From contig JAEZCF010000036.1 in NCBI GenBank assembly GCA_023430045.1, positions 27,030-91,029 on the forward strand: a stretch of 64,000 bases of DNA, in the 5' to 3' direction. Below are positions 1 to 7,442 of this stretch, piece after piece. Below the pieces are notes generated by a model. That model worked only from the letters and a program-made list of their open reading frames with translations. It was not told where the DNA came from and did no database searches. The translations under genes and the position numbers were made by a program. The first letter of the stretch is position 1. The number at the start of each line of letters is the position of its first letter. This stretch comes from Pseudomonadota bacterium. Its GTDB lineage: Bacteria > Pseudomonadota > Gammaproteobacteria > Xanthomonadales > Xanthomonadaceae.

Positions 1-2
1 CA

Positions 3-194
3 ATCATCGTTGGAGAGCGAGAGCGGGTTGCAAATGTGATACTGGCTGGCGGTGACGACAGAGTTATGTCATTTGTCGGGCGGCTAGGGGACACGTATGT
101 GTTCTGGAGCAAGATCACGCGTGAGGTTGTGCTTATTCCTTGCGAAGAGGTTAAAACTTTTTCGATTTCGGTCAAAGCGATAGCCGGGGAATAA
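3..194 (+). CDS. C-terminal part of an unknown protein, cut by the window edge
   Basis: An open frame enters from the left edge and ends at a TAA at 192-194, giving 63 residues with no start codon in view. The visible tail has beta-rich segments (LAGGDDRVMSFVGRLG, TYVFWSKI) and ends KAIAGE. I recognise no family. Base use is less GC-rich than in the core genes to the right, which fits acquired DNA. The frame could also be fortuitous, since only 192 bases are visible. Confidence 0.4.
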   Translation: MIVGERERVANVILAGGDDRVMSFVGRLGDTYVFWSKITREVVLIPCEEVKTFSISVKAIAGE

Positions 195-490
195 GGGCAC
201 GGTTAGATGCAATGGGCTTGCGTTCGCGATAAAGGATGTTTATCGCGGGTAGGGGAGGGCAGCTTCCGGCCCAACGCGGACATCTGTCAGCGATTCTCTA
301 GGGCAGGCTCTTGTAATGCGGCCTGCTCAGTTCAATGGGTCCGGCTATGCATCGGCTTGCTAGCCGTACTCAGCCGCCCTAATATCGAGCCGTATCGAGG
401 AGGACAGCCACCTGCGGTGCGCTGAAGGCAAGTCGGATTGCCGAACAGAGAGATCCGGCATTAGGTAGTTTGGCACGAAGGGGAAGGTTC
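195..490. other. Intergenic region without a supported gene
   Basis: About 300 bases lie between the partial gene and the beta-flower gene. A short open frame at 207-425 has no ribosome site and an implausible composition, so it is not called. An imperfect hairpin pairs GCAGGC (303-308) with GCCTGC (321-326). The ribosome site of the next gene (AAGGGGAAGG) is at its right end. Confidence 0.4.
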
Positions 491-847
491 GTGGCAGAGT
501 GGTTATTTGATAGGCATGGAAGGCCATGCGTCATCTGGGATGACACGAAGGTCCGCGACCGTCGTGGAAAAGTCATTGCTTGGCTGGGTGGCAACAACGT
601 CTACTCGCTCAGCGGGCGGCATATCGGTTGGTTTGACGGCGGCGTCATCTTTGACTCAAGCAACTCACCATTGACTTTTAGTCGCAACCGAGCAGTCGGT
701 CTTCCCAGCGTTCCTGGCCTTTCGGGGACTCCAGGGATGCCTGGATTTGCTGGCACCCCGGGACGGCCGGGGCATTCAGGCACCCCAGGACGTCCAGGAC
801 GCGGCGGCTGGTCAAGTCATGATGCGGCCACCTATCTTGGTGCTTAA
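491..847 (+). CDS. Four-fold beta-flower domain protein with collagen-like Gly-X-Y tail
   Basis: The protein is 118 residues if it starts at GTG 491, which follows an AAGGGGAAGG ribosome site; an in-frame TTG at 470 would add seven residues. Residues 4-60 contain four short repeats of the form hydrophobic-x-D-x-x-G: FDRHGRP, RDRRGKVIAWL, YSLSGRHIGWFDGG and IFDSSNSP. The GRHIGWFDGGVIFD stretch is typical of the predicted '4-fold beta flower' family found in protein-structure-database surveys. Residues about 73-106 are some ten Gly-X-Y triplets (GTPGMPGFAGTPGRPG...), so a collagen-like tail follows the globular part. There is no signal peptide. The molecular function is unknown. The gene is followed at once by an attC-like hairpin, so it may be a captured cassette. 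Family assignment is from memory of the motif, not a search. Confidence 0.6.
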   Translation: MAEWLFDRHGRPCVIWDDTKVRDRRGKVIAWLGGNNVYSLSGRHIGWFDGGVIFDSSNSPLTFSRNRAVGLPSVPGLSGTPGMPGFAGTPGRPGHSGTPGRPGRGGWSSHDAATYLGA

Positions 848-900
848 AAGTTCATTCAAGCCGACGCCGCTTCGCGGCGCGTCCTAATTCAGGCTTTATA
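848..900 (+). other. attC-like site 1 (integron cassette recombination site, degenerate)
   Basis: Directly after the beta-flower stop, 851-893 closely resembles the attC of aadA-type integron cassettes as I remember it: TCAAGCCGACGCC then GCTTCGCGGC then a TTCAGG end. GACGCCGC (863-870) can pair with GCGGCGCGTC (874-883) leaving two extra bases on one side, as in folded attC strands. The outer R'/R'' core (GTTRRRY and its complement) is not intact, so recombination activity is doubtful. Confidence 0.5.
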
Positions 901-917
901 TGGCACCGGAGAGACCA

Positions 918-1547
918 ATGTCAGCCAAGCTTCCTTATCTCACCACCCCTGGCACGATCGAGAACGCTTTGGCAAAGGTCAAAGCTGCAGCGACTCCTCC
1001 CACCTTCAACAATGACTTTGTTCACGCGAAGCTCCAGATTAAGGGCGGCGCTGGCAAGAGTATTCCGCCGTTCTTCAAAAAGCTGGGGTTGGTATCGGAC
1101 TCCGGAGTACCTACCGGGCTATACCAGAAGCTCAGGAATCCTTCGACGGCCGGAGACGCTTTGGGCGAAGCAGTCCGAATCGCATATAGGCCTCTGTACG
1201 AGGTCAATGAATACGTTCACGAACTCAGTGACAGGGAACTCAAGGGCCTAATCCATCAAGTCACCGGGCTTGAGGAAGGAAACCGCATTTCTGAGCTGAT
1301 CCAGTCCACCTTTCTTAAGCTAAAGAAGCATGCAACCTTCAACGGAAGCGCGGCGGTAGAAGTGAGTCGCAACGAAGCGCCTGAAGAAGAAGGGGCAGCG
1401 GGCCAGAGGAAGCTGACGGGCCTCTCAGCTTCGCACGACCTGAGAATTGGGTACACAATCAATTTGAATCTTCCCGCTACCGCCAATACCGAAGTGTTCG
1501 ATGCAATCTTTCAGAGTCTCCGAAGGAATCTCTTACGCGATGAATAG
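918..1547 (+). CDS. DUF5343 family protein
   Basis: The product is 209 residues. The start at ATG 918 is chosen because GGAGAG (908-913) lies four bases upstream; an in-frame ATG at 900 has no ribosome site. The N-terminal YLTTPGTIENALAKVK, the middle KKLGLVSDSGVPT and the following Y-Q-K-L-R and AYRPLYEVNEYVHEL segments match the DUF5343 pattern. That family looks like a helical or winged-helix protein of unknown role that often sits next to HEPN or restriction-like genes. Its stop overlaps the next gene by eight bases, so the two are translationally coupled and probably work together. Function is inferred only as a possible regulator or partner of the HEPN protein. Confidence 0.65.
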   Translation: MSAKLPYLTTPGTIENALAKVKAAATPPTFNNDFVHAKLQIKGGAGKSIPPFFKKLGLVSDSGVPTGLYQKLRNPSTAGDALGEAVRIAYRPLYEVNEYVHELSDRELKGLIHQVTGLEEGNRISELIQSTFLKLKKHATFNGSAAVEVSRNEAPEEEGAAGQRKLTGLSASHDLRIGYTINLNLPATANTEVFDAIFQSLRRNLLRDE

Positions 1548-2136
1548 TAAAGACGCGGTCGCGCTCCTTCAAAGGTTCGGCATGGCCAATCAGCTCGCCG
1601 AGGTCAATCTCGACGCAACGGAGCGGCGGTTTTCTATAGATCTCGGCCGACGGCCCAGAGAAGAGGAGATTGAAGAGAACTATTTTCCGCAGTTCGATGA
1701 GTCCGTGCGGAAGGAGGCGGCAGAGATGAGTCGCCACTATGAAGTTTTCTACTGCCTTGAGAAAACAATTCGCGAACTCATCTCGGACACAATGAAGGCG
1801 GCCGAAGGTCAGAACTGGTGGAGCAGCGCACGCATCCCGGAGCGACTCAAGAATGAGGTTGAGGCCAGGATTCGTCGTGAGACAGACTCTGCAGTCACAC
1901 TTCGGTCCGATGAGCCAATTGACTTTACGACGTTCGGGGAACTCGGGGAACTCATCAAGGCGAACTGGGACCTTTTCGGTTCAATTTTCTCGAACGCTAG
2001 CGCGCGAGCGGTCGAGCGCGTGTTAGCCAATCTCAATGTCTTGCGCGGCCCTATCGCTCACTGCAGCAGGCTCGCTGGAGATGAGGTAGTTCGACTTGAG
2101 CTCAGCGTTAGAGACTGGTTCCGGTTAACGGAGTAA
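1540..2136 (+). CDS. Swt1-type HEPN domain protein
   Basis: The product is 198 residues from ATG 1540, which overlaps the DUF5343 stop; an upstream in-frame ATG at 1501 would lie deep inside that gene. The helical C-terminal half carries FYCLEKTIRELISD, ELIKANWDLFGSIF and then RGPIAHC at about residues 169-175. This is the R-x4-H motif of HEPN nucleases, in the version known as HEPN_Swt1. HEPN domains with an intact motif are usually RNases in toxin-antitoxin or phage-defence settings. Here the Arg and His are both present. The N-terminal ~70 residues are charged and unassigned. With DUF5343 it could be a two-gene toxin-type module; the RNA target and the antitoxin, if any, cannot be told from sequence. 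Confidence 0.65.
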   Translation: MNSKDAVALLQRFGMANQLAEVNLDATERRFSIDLGRRPREEEIEENYFPQFDESVRKEAAEMSRHYEVFYCLEKTIRELISDTMKAAEGQNWWSSARIPERLKNEVEARIRRETDSAVTLRSDEPIDFTTFGELGELIKANWDLFGSIFSNASARAVERVLANLNVLRGPIAHCSRLAGDEVVRLELSVRDWFRLTE

Positions 2137-2198
2137 ACAGCCAGCAGTTCGATCAAGCCGACGCCGCTTGGCCGCGCGGCTTAACCCAGGTATTGGTC
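2137..2198 (+). other. attC-like site 2 (integron cassette recombination site, degenerate)
   Basis: Right after the HEPN stop, 2151-2190 repeats site 1: TCAAGCCGACGCCGCTT, then a GC-rich arm ending in GGCTTAACCCAGG. AAGCCG (2155-2160) pairs with CGGCTT (2177-2182), and CGC pairs with GCG inside it. Compared with the aadA-type attC I recall, the inner stem and the TTAACYCAGG arm are kept, while the right core reads TATTGG instead of GTTAG-type. The two sites are about 1.3 kb apart and enclose exactly the DUF5343-HEPN pair. Confidence 0.5.
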
Positions 2199-2523
2199 GA
2201 GGTGCACTTCTGGCCAGGAGCCGACATGGGCAGAGCAAGGGATAAGGAAGATTTATCGGGGGTGGGTAACGGGGAACTCCTCAGCTTGGATCTCAACTGA
2301 TCGACGCGACAGTCGGGGACCGCTCGATTGGAGGACTAAGCCTGGCGTTTCGCGTGGCACCTCGTTCAATTGGCTGCCGACTGCATCAAGCTTGGCTTAT
2401 GAGAAATTGGCAGTGCCGATTCAGTCGGGTGTCCTGCCGCAACAGCCCATTGGCGCTCGATTATTGATTTCCCTACAAGAACATCAAAGGCATGATACTC
2501 ACATCTCATAGGAAAGTTTCGTC
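2199..2523. other. Intergenic region upstream of the HExxH gene
   Basis: No gene is supported here. A 24-codon open frame (2226-2300) lacks a ribosome site. The last bases contain AGGAAA eight bases before ATG 2524. I see no clear promoter boxes. Confidence 0.3.
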
Positions 2524-3843
2524 ATGGCGCCGCACGGCAAGATCCTCCAGCTCGACGTCCTGGGCAGCTTCGACTTCTACAATTTCGGCATTACGTTGGA
2601 CGCAATTGAATCCACCGAGTTCGATCGGCTAAGGCAGCTTGTTGGTCCGGCTCGCAGAGGCCGCACGCTTACGGTTGATCAGTTTTATGCATTGGATCGC
2701 GTCGTTCCATTGATTGCCCATGAGTTGACCCACTTCCTAGACGCCACCTCGACTTGCTGGGGCATGCGCCATCTTCAAGTCTTGGACAATGCCTTCCGAG
2801 CATATCGTTCCCAGAACGAGGAGGACTTCCACTACCTGAAGGCCGCGTCAGATCACGTGCGCACGTTGCGGCTGCCGAAGTACTACACGCTGGTGAAGGA
2901 CACGGACGAACACGTGATCCGCCCTTGGACCTTTCAGGTCACCCTAGGGTTGCGGTTCACTACAAATGGATCAATCGAAGGTGCTCAACCTATCGCATTC
3001 TGCAAGTTTGGAACGCTCACGGGCGACACCTTGGCACGATCACCGTTGTCGCCTGTCTCGCTCCTTGAGACCTCTGCTATGTCGCAGGAACTCATCCAGC
3101 GATTTTCTTTCCTTGGCGCTGTCCCAGGTCCTGAGGCAGTCGTAGAACAGCACTGCCAGTCCAGCAAGTCGTTAGCACACCTCTACAACCATCGCATTAC
3201 TGAGTACTCAGCGTGCGCGCATATGATCGCTAACCAACAACAATGCATCGACATCTTGCGCGCTTATCATCTTGGCGGCCGACTCAGTCGCCTCGTGCTT
3301 AACGTGCCTGTCAAGGGTTTCGGGGAGATAGCAGACCTTGGGCGTTTGGCGGCCATCTTCAAAGTTGCTCCAGAGCACGATTACGTGCAACGTATCCAGA
3401 GAGGCTTGCTTCAGGGGGATGTTGGGATGCTGTACTACGTCCTGTGTGCGGCGATGCCTGAGGACAGCTATTTATCAGATGAAGATGCAGCCGCGGGGGT
3501 CGAGGCGGCACTTGCGCGCGTTGGAACCTCGCATGCCCGGATTAAGCAATTGGGTCTGGAGGAGGTTACGTCGATCGCTGCCAAGGTCGGGCAAAGCCCA
3601 AGCTCAGTCTTGAGGCGGCTGTCAGGAGCTGGAGAGAAGAACTTCGAGCGACTCTCGCACATGGGAGAAGTCCTGCGGTTTCACGACCTGCACCTGCCAC
3701 AAGTTTTGTTTGGCGATTACGAGTCCCGCAACACCTTTGGCTGCGACAAGAATCTGCTCGAGGACTTAGATCTTGACACGTGCTTCAATGAGCTGAACCC
3801 GCTAGAGCAAGCGATTCACAACTTTTCCGAGGCCTGCGTCTGA
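2524..3843 (+). CDS. Unknown protein with HExxH motif (possible zinc metallopeptidase)
   Basis: The product is 439 residues, preceded by an AGGAAA ribosome site. I do not recognise the family. Residues 64-72 read IAHELTHFL, a classical HExxH zinc-binding motif on a hydrophobic helix. About 115 residues later, LLETSAMSQE (180-189) offers a helical glutamate that could be the third metal ligand, as in gluzincin-like peptidases. The rest is mixed alpha/beta, with no signal peptide or membrane segment, so a cytoplasmic protein is expected. The gene stands alone between the cassette-like region and a convergent protease gene. A host- or phage-protein-cleaving effector is one possibility, but this is a guess; the motif could also be structural. 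Confidence 0.6.
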   Translation: MAPHGKILQLDVLGSFDFYNFGITLDAIESTEFDRLRQLVGPARRGRTLTVDQFYALDRVVPLIAHELTHFLDATSTCWGMRHLQVLDNAFRAYRSQNEEDFHYLKAASDHVRTLRLPKYYTLVKDTDEHVIRPWTFQVTLGLRFTTNGSIEGAQPIAFCKFGTLTGDTLARSPLSPVSLLETSAMSQELIQRFSFLGAVPGPEAVVEQHCQSSKSLAHLYNHRITEYSACAHMIANQQQCIDILRAYHLGGRLSRLVLNVPVKGFGEIADLGRLAAIFKVAPEHDYVQRIQRGLLQGDVGMLYYVLCAAMPEDSYLSDEDAAAGVEAALARVGTSHARIKQLGLEEVTSIAAKVGQSPSSVLRRLSGAGEKNFERLSHMGEVLRFHDLHLPQVLFGDYESRNTFGCDKNLLEDLDLDTCFNELNPLEQAIHNFSEACV

Positions 3844-3989
3844 GGAGATTACTTTCGGGGGTTTGACGAACGCGCCGCAGCGTTGAAACTATCTAAGCTG
3901 GCGCCGTCCAACTTGGCGGGGTTCTCGTTAAGGTACGAACCGATGTGCGGCTCGCGCGAGTGAGGGGCCTCGCACTCACGGGTGACATC

Positions 3990-4005
3990 TGTCGCGGTCG
4001 CGACA
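3990..4005. repeat. Inverted repeat TGTCGCG-GT-CGCGACA
   Basis: A perfect 7-base inverted repeat with a two-base centre lies between the convergent stops of the HExxH gene and the protease gene. A second imperfect one (GAGTGAGG / CCTCGCACTC) is just to its left around 3958-3977. Neither is followed by a T-run, so a terminator role is uncertain; the tight palindrome could instead be a protein-binding site. Confidence 0.3.
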
Positions 4006-4046
4006 CGCGCGGGTAAGGCAAGGCCGGTTTTCACTCCGCGAGATCG

Positions 4047-6245
4047 TTAGGTGCCGGGGACCTTGGCCTGCACCTCGACCGGCAAGGTCTGGAGTACCGG
4101 ATACTCGTTCTGCACTCGTGCCAGCAGGTCCACCACGCCCGAAGCCTGGATCGTCACGACCAATGCATACGGCATCGCGACTGCGTCTTCCGTATTGACG
4201 GCTTCGCCTTCGTCACGCACCTGATAGTTGATATGGAAGTACGGTTCGTCCAAGTCATCGACCGCGACGGTGCATGTGTTATGCAGGACCGTGTCCCACC
4301 GCATCGCGTCACGGCGCAGCTCGGCTTCGGTCTTATACATGCCACTGCCGAACATCGACAGGGAACGCTTGGGCCCCTTGTAGCAACGCACCCAAAGGCC
4401 GGCCCGCGTGTAGTTGATCGCGTGCGCCGAGTCGATGGGCGCGCGATAGCAGAAGGTCGCGCCGATCTTCACTTTCGACCCCGTTGGCAGACCGCGCGGA
4501 ATCGGAATCAGGGCCTTTTGCGGGTGACCGGGACGGGTCACCCCCTGGTACACCACGCGGACCACATCCAAGGGGGTGTAAAGCACGTCCTCCGGCGCGA
4601 GGGGTACCCGGCCCCAGCCAACCTCGGCACGGGTGTGGCGACGGCCGCTGAAGTCGCAGGCGTTGACCAGCAGCGCCTGCAAGGTGATCGGGTTGAATGT
4701 CGAGCCGCTAAGCACGTCGACGCCGGTGGCAGCACGCAGCGTCAGGGGGCTGGCGAAGCTGGTGCCAGCTACGGCCACCACGCCCCCCGCCAGCGGGTTG
4801 AAGACCGGCACCGGCTCAGCATCGCAGCCACCGAACGCCACCAGGTCCGGTTTCACGAAGCCGGGACTGCGGCCTGGACCGACAGCGCTGTAAGGAGCCC
4901 GACTCCACTTTTTCTTGCGCGAATCCGCAGCGCCTACCGCCAGCACGTTGACGGCATCACCCGGCGGCTGGATCCGCCGCAGGTCCTGATCGAGCAGGCC
5001 GTTATTGCCGACCGCAGCGGTGCACAGGGTGCTGCCGTCGGCCAATTCCGTGTCGAGTCGGGACGTCCATTCGTGCACGTCGTCGTCAAAGAAAGTCGCC
5101 ACGGGGCCGAGACTGATGTTGGCAAAGCGGTAGGGCTGCCCGGCCAGGCGGGCGCTGCGCAATGCCGTCACGATTCGGTCCAGGACGTCCAAGGCCTGCT
5201 CGGGGCTGTCCTGGGTCGGCAGTACGCGATGGTGGTCGACGTGGCAGTACGGCGGCGGTAAAGCGCCGACGCGGTGATCCACGTCGCCATAGAGAAACGC
5301 GGAGGTGACGTTGATGCCGTGCGCCAGGTCACTGGCCGAGGGCGCAGGCAGCAATGGGCTGGACAGCTCGGTGGCGTGACCCGGGAAGGCGTTGGCCGTA
5401 CCGCCGTCGAAGATAGCCGCCTTCAATGCCGGAGCCAGCGGCAGGCTAGTCGGCACGGAGTAGCCCTTGTAGTTGCGCTTCAACGTGCCTTGCAGCTGCC
5501 ACTCACCTTGCAGCTGCGGCATCGACCGCACCAAGCGGATGCGGGTAAACCGGGCCAGTTCGCTGACGCGGCCAGGCGGCAACTGCACGCCGACGAATGC
5601 GAGTCCCGAGACAAATCGGAATCCACGCGCGGCAATCTTGCCCTCCAGCCGCGTAACTAGTCCCTTGAAAGCGCCAAGAATGTCGGCATCCGACTCCGAC
5701 GCATGCAGCGTGACATGTACGAACTCAGGCCAGCGCGTGGCGGGGTCGAGGCGCAGCTTCTGTTCCGGGTCGTAGCTGTGGATCGATTCGATTCGGATGA
5801 AATGATCCTGCCGAGAGGAAGCGGTACGGGGATCGAGCAGCTTGGCGTCCATGACCCCGAAGTCGTCGGATGTGCCGCTGACAAAAATCGCGGCCGTCTC
5901 GGTCACTTTGTCCTGGCCGGTCCCCGGATTGCGGGGACGCACGCGAATGGGCCGCGAGCCCAGAATGGTCAACCCCACGTCACGCAACAGTCCCGCTGGA
6001 AAGTAGGTCTTCGCCAGGTAGCTCGGGTGCAGCACAACCTGGGCGGTCACTTCACCGCGGGGTGCAAACTGTGGCGGAGTGTCATCCGCAAACGCACGAA
6101 TCGCCTGCAACTGCGGGTGCAACACCGTGCGCACGTCATCGATAGTGTACGGGTGACTCTTTTCACCCCCGCCACGTGGCCACGACATCTGTCCGATCAG
6201 CTCACGTCCATTTGAAATCAGCACATTGCGCGGTTTAGCACTCAT
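4047..6245 (-). CDS. Subtilisin-like (S8) serine protease, partner of an AAA+ ATPase
   Basis: The product is 732 residues. The subtilase catalytic set is complete: Asp280 in AAIFDGG, His309 in LAHGINVTS, Asn414 or 415 in AAVGNNG and Ser496 in AGTSFASP. About 270 residues of non-protease sequence precede the Asp and some 200 follow the Ser; both regions are unassigned. There is no signal peptide, so this is a cytoplasmic subtilase, which is unusual. ATG 6245 follows the upstream AAA+ gene's stop by six bases, so the two form an operon. Cytoplasmic S8 proteases paired with AAA ATPases occur in conflict-type gene neighbourhoods. Here the pair sits beside Gabija, so a protease-based defence or suicide role is inferred. 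The catalytic assignment is strong; the role is not. Confidence 0.8.
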   Translation of the reverse strand: MSAKPRNVLISNGRELIGQMSWPRGGGEKSHPYTIDDVRTVLHPQLQAIRAFADDTPPQFAPRGEVTAQVVLHPSYLAKTYFPAGLLRDVGLTILGSRPIRVRPRNPGTGQDKVTETAAIFVSGTSDDFGVMDAKLLDPRTASSRQDHFIRIESIHSYDPEQKLRLDPATRWPEFVHVTLHASESDADILGAFKGLVTRLEGKIAARGFRFVSGLAFVGVQLPPGRVSELARFTRIRLVRSMPQLQGEWQLQGTLKRNYKGYSVPTSLPLAPALKAAIFDGGTANAFPGHATELSSPLLPAPSASDLAHGINVTSAFLYGDVDHRVGALPPPYCHVDHHRVLPTQDSPEQALDVLDRIVTALRSARLAGQPYRFANISLGPVATFFDDDVHEWTSRLDTELADGSTLCTAAVGNNGLLDQDLRRIQPPGDAVNVLAVGAADSRKKKWSRAPYSAVGPGRSPGFVKPDLVAFGGCDAEPVPVFNPLAGGVVAVAGTSFASPLTLRAATGVDVLSGSTFNPITLQALLVNACDFSGRRHTRAEVGWGRVPLAPEDVLYTPLDVVRVVYQGVTRPGHPQKALIPIPRGLPTGSKVKIGATFCYRAPIDSAHAINYTRAGLWVRCYKGPKRSLSMFGSGMYKTEAELRRDAMRWDTVLHNTCTVAVDDLDEPYFHINYQVRDEGEAVNTEDAVAMPYALVVTIQASGVVDLLARVQNEYPVLQTLPVEVQAKVPGT

Positions 6246-6251
6246 CGGCGG

Positions 6252-7352
6252 TTATCCCATTCGTTTTAATAGGCGCGAGACGGTGGAGGCATTGATGTTG
6301 AGTTGCTTACCGATGGCACGCAGCGACAGTCCTTCTGCGTGCAAGCGACGGATCATCAGATCGCGCTGAATCTCGTCGCTACTGACCACGGTGGGTGTTG
6401 CGATGGCGAGCAGCGCATCTTCAAAGGACACGCCGTGCAACGCCACTTGTCTTCGGGCGCGATTAACCAAACGGGTTGCATCGGAGAGCGGATGGCCGAC
6501 CAGGGACGGCGCGATGGCCATGGCCAGGCTGGACTCGCATCCCAGGTGTTGTAGCAGCGTCTCGATCTGGATCAGCGTGCTCTCAGGAAAACGCAGCCAC
6601 AGGTCAAAGCGGCGAAACACCGCACGATCGAGCAACTCTTCGTGATTGGTCGCCGCCACGAGCAGTGATGTGGCGGGCCACTCGTCAATGGCCTGCAGCA
6701 AGACGTTTACCACCCGCTTGAGTTCGCCCACGTCCTGCCCATCGTCCCGTCGTTTGGCCAGCGCGTCAAACTCGTCCAGCAGCAGCACGCATGGCTGTGC
6801 CCTCGCATGCGATAGCACTCGAACCAAGTTGTTGCCGGTTTTGCCTAGCAGGCTGTTAACGGCGGCAGCGAGATTTAGCGTCACCAACGGCAGGTGCAGG
6901 CGTTCGGCAAGAAACGTCGCCGCCAACGTCTTGCCGACGCCGGGCGGGCCCGACAGTAACACCGTGCGTGATGGCTGCAGGTCTGCCTCGAACAGGCGAT
7001 CGGCATGCTTCCACTCGTGAACCAGGCCAGTCAGCGTGCCCTCGATTTCCGGCGTCCAGACCGGTGGTTGATCGAGATGGACCGGGAACTGCACCGTGGT
7101 GAGGGGCAGATTGCTCTCGGCATCCACGGGACTCAGAGTGGCCTGATGCGCGGCGGCATCGCGAGCGAGGGTCAAACGGGCCTCGTTTGCTTCGGTCAAG
7201 GCCTTGGACAACACCGCGGCAAGCGGACTTTTTTCCCGGCGCAAACGCGCAATGAGGCGACTCAGCCGCAACTGGAATGCACCGGCATTGCCGGCACAAC
7301 CTTCACGAACCAATGCGACCCATTCGGCAGGGGAAGCGGGCGATGGGGGCAC
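6252..7352 (-). CDS. AAA+ ATPase with C-terminal helix-turn-helix
   Basis: The product is 366 residues from a GTG start at 7352, chosen because GAGG lies five bases upstream and because the frame otherwise runs into the divergent GajA gene. The AAA+ core has Walker A GPPGVGKT (135-142), Walker B LLLDEFDAL (Asp193, Glu194), a sensor-like AATNHEELLDRA and an arginine pair FRRFD (247-248). The last ~30 residues (EGLSLRAIGKQLNINASTVSRLLK) form a resolvase-like HTH, so the protein can bind DNA, perhaps its own promoter. It is the first gene of a two-gene operon with the subtilase. It probably unfolds, presents or gates substrates for the protease, or regulates it. The divergent 90-base spacer to GajA could carry both promoters. 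Confidence 0.75.
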   Translation of the reverse strand: MPPSPASPAEWVALVREGCAGNAGAFQLRLSRLIARLRREKSPLAAVLSKALTEANEARLTLARDAAAHQATLSPVDAESNLPLTTVQFPVHLDQPPVWTPEIEGTLTGLVHEWKHADRLFEADLQPSRTVLLSGPPGVGKTLAATFLAERLHLPLVTLNLAAAVNSLLGKTGNNLVRVLSHARAQPCVLLLDEFDALAKRRDDGQDVGELKRVVNVLLQAIDEWPATSLLVAATNHEELLDRAVFRRFDLWLRFPESTLIQIETLLQHLGCESSLAMAIAPSLVGHPLSDATRLVNRARRQVALHGVSFEDALLAIATPTVVSSDEIQRDLMIRRLHAEGLSLRAIGKQLNINASTVSRLLKRMG

Positions 7353-7442
7353 AGAATCCTCGGGGTGTTGCGTCGTGTTGCGCACTGTTGCACACTCGCC
7401 GCAACAGGGCAAGCCCCACCATAGACGGGGCAGGGCAGGGGC
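7353..7442. promoter_or_regulatory. Divergent control region between AAA+/subtilase operon and Gabija
   Basis: Ninety bases separate GTG 7352 (minus) from ATG 7443 (plus). Both operons must start here or be read from upstream genes. The stretch contains repeated GTTGCG/GTGTTGC words (7366-7390), but I cannot assign -35/-10 boxes with confidence. Confidence 0.35.

Noticed and set aside
202..208. GTTAGAT, a perfect integron core (GTTRRRY) just after the partial first gene
   Set aside because: No matching RYYYAAC partner or pairing arms lie to its left, and such a 7-base degenerate word is expected by chance many times in 64 kb.
207..425. 72-codon open frame after the partial gene
   Set aside because: No ribosome site, Cys/Arg-rich improbable composition, no recognisable pattern.
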